64,000 nucleotides of DNA, taken from positions 105,232-169,231 of the forward strand of contig NZGD01000103.1 in assembly GCA_002690925.1 (NCBI GenBank), given 5' to 3'. Both the position numbers and the translations under genes were made by a program. Every line of letters starts with the position of its first letter. The stretch's first letter is position 1. Positions 59,443 to 64,000 of the stretch are shown in pieces. This stretch comes from Rhodopirellula sp. GTDB taxonomy: Bacteria > Planctomycetota > Planctomycetia > Pirellulales > Pirellulaceae. Under the pieces are notes generated by a model. The model did no database searches, was not told where the DNA came from, and was given only the letters and a program-made list of their open reading frames with translations.

Positions 59443-59563
59443 GTTCATTTCAGAAAGCTGTTCGACAGTCCACTGAGAGCTCGGATCGCATCCAGCGAAC
59501 AGGCAAACATCCTGTTTCGCACCCCCTCCAACAGCGTCATGCGTGACGTAGAAAGGTTTGCCC

Positions 59564-60172
59564 ATGGCCCGTTACACCGGCCCAAAAGCTCGCATCAACC
59601 GTCGACTCGGTACCCTGATTTACGAGACAGCAGGCGCTGCCCGTGCACTGGATCGCCGCCCACAGCCACCGGGAATGCACGTTCGTGGTCGCCGTCCCAG
59701 CAACTACGGCTTGGCGTTGATGGAAAAGCAGAAGATCAAGCACTATTACGGTCTTGGTGAGCGACAACTACGGCGTTATTTCGATGCTGTTGGTCGCAAG
59801 CCGGGTAATACCGGTGAATTGCTGCTTTTGATGTGTGAGCGACGACTGGACAACGTGGTTCGCCGCGTTGGACTAACCAAGACACGTCCGCAAGCCCGTC
59901 AGGGCATTACCCATGGCCACATCCTGGTCAATGGCATCAAAGTCACGAAGCCCAATTATCTTCTGCGTCCCGGCGACATCATTGAGGTTCGCGGTCGCGA
60001 AAATCTCAAAAATCTTTACCGGGGTGTCATTGCGAATGCAGCACCGGATGCTCTCGATTGGGTTACTTTTGACAGTGAGAATCTGAAGGCGACCGTTTTG
60101 GGTCTACCTGGACCAAGCGATATCAGCTTGCCGGTGGACGCGAACAGCGTGGTCGAATTCCTGTCTCGCTAG
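59564..60172 (+). CDS. rpsD: 30S ribosomal protein S4
   Basis: A 202-residue primary 16S rRNA-binding protein. The start MARYTGPKARINRRLG and the block KQKIKHYYGLGERQLRRYF near 53-71 are typical of S4. The S4 RNA-binding domain (about 92-155) has RRLDNVVRRVG, ARQGITHGHILVNG and PGDIIEV. The N-terminal zinc-binding Cys residues of some S4 proteins are absent, so it is the C-minus form. The ATG at 59564, preceded by AAAGG at 8-12 bp, was chosen over a TTG two codons earlier. It stands outside a ribosomal-protein operon, and S4 often represses its own mRNA, so the structured upstream region is of interest. Confidence 0.97.
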   Translation: MARYTGPKARINRRLGTLIYETAGAARALDRRPQPPGMHVRGRRPSNYGLALMEKQKIKHYYGLGERQLRRYFDAVGRKPGNTGELLLLMCERRLDNVVRRVGLTKTRPQARQGITHGHILVNGIKVTKPNYLLRPGDIIEVRGRENLKNLYRGVIANAAPDALDWVTFDSENLKATVLGLPGPSDISLPVDANSVVEFLSR

Positions 60173-60500
60173 TCGGCGCGTTATACTGAGTCGAAAGGAC
60201 GTTTGCAGTTCAGTGTGGTTGCAAACGTCGTTGAATCGAGCATGGCTGACATCGATCACCCAAAAGGGGTCACATGATCAGCCGGATCGTAGTTTCTTGA
60301 GAAGGCTCGATCCGCCATGTCATGGTCCGCGGAGAGGGTCGTTTCCCTCTTCTGCTGACGCGAAGCACTGATGGTTTCCTGCCGCAGACTGCTAGATCGT
60401 GATGATGAGCCATGCTCTTTATTTCTGGGACCACGGCTGAAAATTGCTGGACTCCCAGTTCATGCATTCCCTATCCAAATTTGCAAGGTAAGCCTCGCTC
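60173..60500 (+). other. rpsD-lpd intergenic region with three potential hairpins
   Basis: There is no gene. Inverted repeats lie at 60198-60229 (perfect 10-bp stem GACGTTTGCA/TGCAAACGTC, 12-nt loop), 60244-60283 (outer GGCTGA/TCAGCC and inner CCC-AAAA-GGGG) and 60331-60352 (8-bp stem GGAGAGGG/CCCTCTTC with one G-U pair). None has a T-run. The first may end rpsD transcription, and the others may be part of the lpd leader. Confidence 0.5.
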
Positions 60501-61940
60501 ATGCATGCTCCAGTTGTTGTCCTTGGTGGTGGTCCCGGCGGTTATGCGGCAGCGTTTCTGGCAGCGGACGAAGGTCTTGATGTCACCATCGTTGAAGCCG
60601 AACCGCGACTCGGCGGCACATGCCTTCTGAGAGGCTGTATCCCCAGCAAAGCACTGCTGCACGTCGCCAAGGTGATCAGCGAAGTTGAAGAATTACGCGA
60701 TGAATGGGGTGTTGTTTACGACGGGCGCCCCAAAATTGATATCGATAAGGTACGTGCTCGAAAAAACAAGGTGATTTCGAACCTGACAGGCGGGCTGGGA
60801 CAACTTGCCAAGCGTCGCAACGTCACGGTCATACAGGCAAGGGGCAGTTTCGTTGACTCCACTACCCTGAAGCTCGAAGGTGACCACGAATCGATCCCAG
60901 ATGGCGGAACACTCACCTTTGATACCTGCATTCTTGCGACCGGCAGCGTCCCAGCGATGCCAGCTGCCTTCCGGATCGACAGCGATCGTGTGATGGACAG
61001 CACTGGAGCTCTAGCACTCGAAGACATCCCAGAGAACCTTCTAGTGGTCGGGGGTGGTTACATTGGCTTGGAAATGGGCAGCGTGTACGCCCAACTGGGT
61101 TCCAAGGTTAGTGTCGTCGAATTGATGGACGGTCTTCTGCCAGGTGCGGACCGAGACCTTGTCAGGCCTCTGGCAAAACAGATTGACAAGCTATGCCCTG
61201 GACGCGTGTTCCTGAACACCAAGGTGGGATCCCTGACGGAGGTGGGTGACAAGATCGAGGTCACCTTCGAAGGACCTAATAAATTCGGGCATGAACAGTA
61301 CGATCGAGTCCTGGTCAGTATCGGTCGAAGCCCGGTAACGAGAGGGATTGGTCTTGAAAATACGAAGGTCGTCGTCAACGACCGCGGGTTTGTCGTCTGC
61401 GATGAACAGCAGAGAACAGCTGACCCACATATCCTCGCAATTGGGGATATCGCAGGCGACCCAATGCTCGCCCACAAAGCAACTCACGAGGGCCGTGTCG
61501 CCGCTGAGGTTGTTGCCGGTAAAAATGTAGCATTTGACAAAGCCGCAATTCCTGCGGTTGTCTTCACAGATCCCGAAATTGCATGGGCGGGAATCACCGA
61601 GGAAGAGGCCAAACGCGAGGGAGTCGAAGTCGACGTTGAAATTTATCCCTGGGCGGCCAGCGGCCGCGCACAGGCACTCGGTATTACCAATGGCCTGACA
61701 AAGTGGCTGGTCGACCCTCAGACCGACCGGGTGCTCGGTTGCGGCATCGTTGGCAGTGGTGCCGGAGAATTGATCGCAGAAGCAGTTCTGGCAATCGAAA
61801 TGGGCTGCGAAGTTCATGACATCACTGACAGTGTTCATCCTCACCCAACCCTGAGTGAAACACTCATGAACGCTGGGGAAGTCCACTTCGGCACTGCTAC
61901 TGAGATCTTCAAGCCAAAGAAAAAGCCCGCAAAAACATGA
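60501..61940 (+). CDS. lpdA: Dihydrolipoyl dehydrogenase (E3)
   Basis: A 479-residue flavoprotein disulfide reductase that re-oxidises the lipoamide of 2-oxo-acid dehydrogenase complexes and forms NADH. The FAD fold starts VVVLGGGPGGYAAAFLA. The redox pair is in GGTCLLRGCIPSKAL near 39-53 (C-x4-C). The NAD fold is LLVVGGGYIGLEMGS near 178-192, followed by FAD motif ILAIGDIAGDPMLAHKA near 313-329. The C-terminal catalytic His-Glu is in HPHPTLSE near 450-457. No E1 or E2 genes are adjacent, so this E3 is encoded alone here and is probably shared between complexes. AAGGT lies about 12-16 bp before the ATG. Confidence 0.96.
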   Translation: MHAPVVVLGGGPGGYAAAFLAADEGLDVTIVEAEPRLGGTCLLRGCIPSKALLHVAKVISEVEELRDEWGVVYDGRPKIDIDKVRARKNKVISNLTGGLGQLAKRRNVTVIQARGSFVDSTTLKLEGDHESIPDGGTLTFDTCILATGSVPAMPAAFRIDSDRVMDSTGALALEDIPENLLVVGGGYIGLEMGSVYAQLGSKVSVVELMDGLLPGADRDLVRPLAKQIDKLCPGRVFLNTKVGSLTEVGDKIEVTFEGPNKFGHEQYDRVLVSIGRSPVTRGIGLENTKVVVNDRGFVVCDEQQRTADPHILAIGDIAGDPMLAHKATHEGRVAAEVVAGKNVAFDKAAIPAVVFTDPEIAWAGITEEEAKREGVEVDVEIYPWAASGRAQALGITNGLTKWLVDPQTDRVLGCGIVGSGAGELIAEAVLAIEMGCEVHDITDSVHPHPTLSETLMNAGEVHFGTATEIFKPKKKPAKT

Positions 61941-62189
61941 TTGAAACCCATCGAGTCATGGTCGGATACCAAGCAAATCCAGAAAAGAGTACAGGGAAAA
62001 GACGTTAAATGTGCGTTCCTGCGTGACGCCTCGCCCAAACCCATCAAAAGCAGCGACTCAACCTAGAAAGTCCCCCCACGAGGACTCTGCAATGCGTGGT
62101 GAACTCGGTGCACAGTCGATCACTGCATTCCACTCTTATTTTGTTGGCCACGTCTCACACTTTTTGGGTCGGAGCGTCTACAACATGCT

Positions 62190-63440
62190 TTGAACATCAC
62201 CTCTGCCGATCTCAAACCTGCGAGATTTCCATTGAAGCCTCGACCGCTCCTTGTCTTATCGCTCGAAGGGCTGACACCTGCTGCTCTGGGCTGTTATGGA
62301 TCATCATGGAATCGGACTCCGGCGATTGACGCCATTGCTGACACTGGATGCGTTTGGGATCGCTGGCTGGCGACCGATGATCAACCGTCGAATATGTTTC
62401 TTCAGATGGTTGAAAGTCTGGATCAAACCACCCACTGGAAAGAAAAGTGGCAGGCCAACGGAAGCATCGACCTGATCACTGATGTCGAAGAGATCGCAGA
62501 TCAATTCGAAACACTGCCATTTGATCGAATGGTTTCCCTGCATGATCGCGAACAGCGACGGAAGCAGGCACCAGCAGAGGACATCGTTGACACTCAACTT
62601 GGTCAATTGGTCGCTGCCGCGATCGAACGTGATGCAGAACAGGATGACTGGAGCGTGCTGTGGCTCCACAGTGATTTTCTGACCAAATGCTGGGATGCTC
62701 CGCGTTACATGACACTGATGGACGAAGCCGATGTGGACTCGCTCGCCCCAAGCGACGAAGTCGAGCTACTAGAAAATGCTGATGAAGTCATTGAAAGAGT
62801 CGAGAAACTTCCACCCTATTTCGAGGACCTCGTACCGCCAAGCTTCCAACTGCCAGCCGAAGCCCATCCTGATTTGGTGATGTCGTGGATGCGTACCTAT
62901 GGATGCCAAATCCGAATGCTCGACGTGCTGATCGAGATTCTCCTTACCTCGTTGAACGCAGACGATCCCCATGTGCTGATCGTGGGCACCAGCGGGTTCC
63001 AGTTGGGGCAACATGGATGGGTGGGACATCGGCTTGGCCCGCTCAGAAGTGCCGACATACGCCTTCCATTAATCGTCAGCGACCTCGGCCCACTGCATCT
63101 GCCTCAATTGAGCGGTGGCGACACGTTTCCCAAAATCCTGGATCAAATCGCCAGCCATTCGTCGCCAGAGGGACCAGACTCACTGATTTGGTCACCCGAA
63201 CAATGGTGTCGATCTGATGAAGGCACAAGCGTGATCACCAAATCGGACCGAACCACACACGCCGTGACGACACCTGACTGGTTCTACGTTCAAGACCGCG
63301 ACCAAACAGAGCATCTGTATTTGAAGCCAGATGACATTGATGACTTCAATAATGTCGCACGACTGCGGCCCGACATCGTTGAACAATTCGTCAGTGCACA
63401 AAAAAACCCCGCCGATTCTGGAATCGACGGGGCCATGTGA
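62190..63440 (+). CDS. Sulfatase/alkaline-phosphatase-fold protein lacking the catalytic Cys
   Basis: A 416-residue protein whose first part resembles sulfatases (PLLVLSLEGLTPAALGCYG, then NRTPAIDAIADTG, near 19-52). Where sulfatases have C-x-P-x-R it reads DDQPSNMF, so no formylglycine can form. The first metal site is also altered (S-L-E in place of D-D). The second half keeps HVLIVGTSGFQLGQHGWVGH, equivalent to the D-H-G metal region but with the Asp replaced. There is no signal peptide, so unlike true sulfatases it is cytoplasmic. It is probably a catalytically dead or re-purposed member. The start TTG is the only one available after an upstream stop. Confidence 0.8.
   Translation: MNITSADLKPARFPLKPRPLLVLSLEGLTPAALGCYGSSWNRTPAIDAIADTGCVWDRWLATDDQPSNMFLQMVESLDQTTHWKEKWQANGSIDLITDVEEIADQFETLPFDRMVSLHDREQRRKQAPAEDIVDTQLGQLVAAAIERDAEQDDWSVLWLHSDFLTKCWDAPRYMTLMDEADVDSLAPSDEVELLENADEVIERVEKLPPYFEDLVPPSFQLPAEAHPDLVMSWMRTYGCQIRMLDVLIEILLTSLNADDPHVLIVGTSGFQLGQHGWVGHRLGPLRSADIRLPLIVSDLGPLHLPQLSGGDTFPKILDQIASHSSPEGPDSLIWSPEQWCRSDEGTSVITKSDRTTHAVTTPDWFYVQDRDQTEHLYLKPDDIDDFNNVARLRPDIVEQFVSAQKNPADSGIDGAM
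63400..63432 (-). terminator. Rho-independent terminator for the Cys-rich gene, inside the end of the convergent gene
   Basis: On the minus strand this is a G/C-rich hairpin (5-bp CCCCG/CGGGG, one mismatch, then 5-6 bp CGATTC/GAATCG) followed at once by seven T residues. It ends transcription coming from the small Cys-rich gene. The same bases encode the last residues of the plus-strand sulfatase-fold protein. Confidence 0.85.
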
Positions 63441-63492
63441 TTCTGTTGACCGATTCAGGAAACGAATCCTGAAAATCGATCCTCAACGCGGA

Positions 63493-63954
63493 TTAGGCGT
63501 CGGCTTTTGCGTCAGCCGCAGGAGCTTGGGGAGCTTCTTCAGCGGAGTCGCTGCTGCTCTCAGCTTCCTCAGCACCATCGCATGGATCATCTGCCTCGCA
63601 GCAAGCCTTGTTGCGACGCAATTTGCTCATCAAACGCTCAAGCAGGCATGGCTTTTCGCAGCAATCATCAGTGCACTCGGTCTCAGTTGCACATGGTGCT
63701 GGCTCTTCGCAAGGAGCAGCTTCAGGTGCACAGCAGTCAGCAGCATGCATTGCCTGTAGGCGTGCAAGCAATCCACCACCACAGCTTTTGTTGCCGAGAT
63801 TCGACAAAACATTTCCGCCGCAGCTTTTCGCTTGCAGACGGGATAAAAGTCCACCACCGCAGCGACCAGCTTCGGCAGTTGTGTCAGTCATAGCAAGTCC
63901 CGCACCAATCATCAGTGCGAACGCGGCAATGCCGCTCACCACAGTCCGATTCAT
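63493..63954 (-). CDS. Small exported cysteine-rich protein, function unknown
   Basis: A 153-residue protein from the ATG at 63954, which has GGAG about 8 bp upstream; an earlier start would add a non-signal-like extension. Residues 1-29 are a signal peptide ending TAEA. The mature part has three related blocks (CGGGLLSRLQAKS, CGGNVLSNLGNKS, CGGGLLARLQA), then a region rich in Cys and Glu (CC, PCEEPAPC, DDCCEKPC), and finally an acidic Ala/Ser/Glu tail. About fifteen Cys suggest disulfides or metal binding. I do not recognise a family. A strong terminator follows. Confidence 0.8.
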   Translation of the reverse strand: MNRTVVSGIAAFALMIGAGLAMTDTTAEAGRCGGGLLSRLQAKSCGGNVLSNLGNKSCGGGLLARLQAMHAADCCAPEAAPCEEPAPCATETECTDDCCEKPCLLERLMSKLRRNKACCEADDPCDGAEEAESSSDSAEEAPQAPAADAKADA

Positions 63955-64000
63955 CTTCAATCTCCAGAGTTCGGAGTTAGGTGCGATCCGAATTCGCACA

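Larger units (their letters stand above)
59018..59563. other. Structured intergenic region between the adenosine-kinase-like gene and rpsD
   Basis: No protein gene is apparent. It contains a branched fold at 59058-59140, a small hairpin at 59310-59328 (GCATGA/TCATGC with a T-rich loop), a perfect 10-bp hairpin at 59420-59442, and a 5-bp hairpin just before the rpsD ribosome-binding site (CGTCA/TGACG, about 59537-59550). At least some of these may form the rpsD leader. Confidence 0.5.

Noticed and set aside
59018..60500. tRNA, SRP RNA, RNase P or tmRNA gene in the structured spacers
   Set aside because: No cloverleaf, SRP tetraloop core or other family signature was found in these spacers.

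Overview
The window looks like a stretch of planctomycete chromosome, most likely a marine Pirellulales relative of Rhodopirellula. The evidence is the LEPR-type (LEPRHLLAG) N-terminal motif on a giant secreted protein, a dockerin pair and RTX-like repeats on the same protein, a sulfatase, a neutral-ceramidase-like enzyme, many exported proteins, mixed ATG/GTG/TTG starts and about 50% GC. I see no phage, insertion sequence, CRISPR array, tRNA or rRNA. The phylum call is an inference from gene content.

Layout. 1-21 kb: one minus-strand gene of 7050 codons encoding a mosaic surface or secreted protein, with about a dozen copies of an uncharacterised repeat, C-type-lectin-like modules, two LamG-like domains, a PKD-like domain, Ca-binding repeats and a dockerin pair. 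21.2-22.4 kb: a long divergent intergenic region. 22.4-26.2 kb: a membrane protein plus methyltransferase pair, a CorA-like channel with an altered signature, and a pentapeptide-repeat protein. 26.8-34.6 kb: stress and envelope genes on the minus strand, namely glutamate decarboxylase, a cardiolipin-synthase-type PLD enzyme, an MscK-size mechanosensitive channel and an hdeD pseudogene interrupted by three in-frame stops. 35-40 kb: an ECF sigma factor, a small HicB-like protein, a ceramidase-like enzyme and monomeric isocitrate dehydrogenase. 40.5-45.4 kb (plus strand): an extended gamma-glutamyltransferase, an exported methyltransferase and an amino-acid permease. 45.4-49.6 kb (minus strand): an MtfA-like peptidase with a SEC-C tail, a PhoD phosphatase translationally coupled to a sulfatase, and a lone receiver-domain protein. 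49.7-52.2 kb: a moxR-DUF58 operon. 52.2-59 kb (minus strand): ftsK-ispD-tyrS, an OsmC protein and an adenosine-kinase-like PfkB enzyme. 59-64 kb: rpsD, lpd, a sulfatase-fold protein without the catalytic cysteine, and a small cysteine-rich exported protein.

How it fits together. Most of the right half is housekeeping: translation (tyrS, rpsD), isoprenoid synthesis (ispD), chromosome segregation (ftsK) and central metabolism (icd, lpd). The left half is envelope, stress and surface biology. Gad and the hdeD relic lie 6 kb apart, with osmotic and envelope genes between them, which hints at an old acid/osmotic-stress neighbourhood that has partly decayed. I found no clear new multi-gene system. 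The best leads are the giant mosaic protein and its repeat, the triple-stop hdeD relic, a folded-RNA candidate upstream of rpsD, a 24-bp tandem repeat in front of gad, and the degenerate sulfatase-fold protein.
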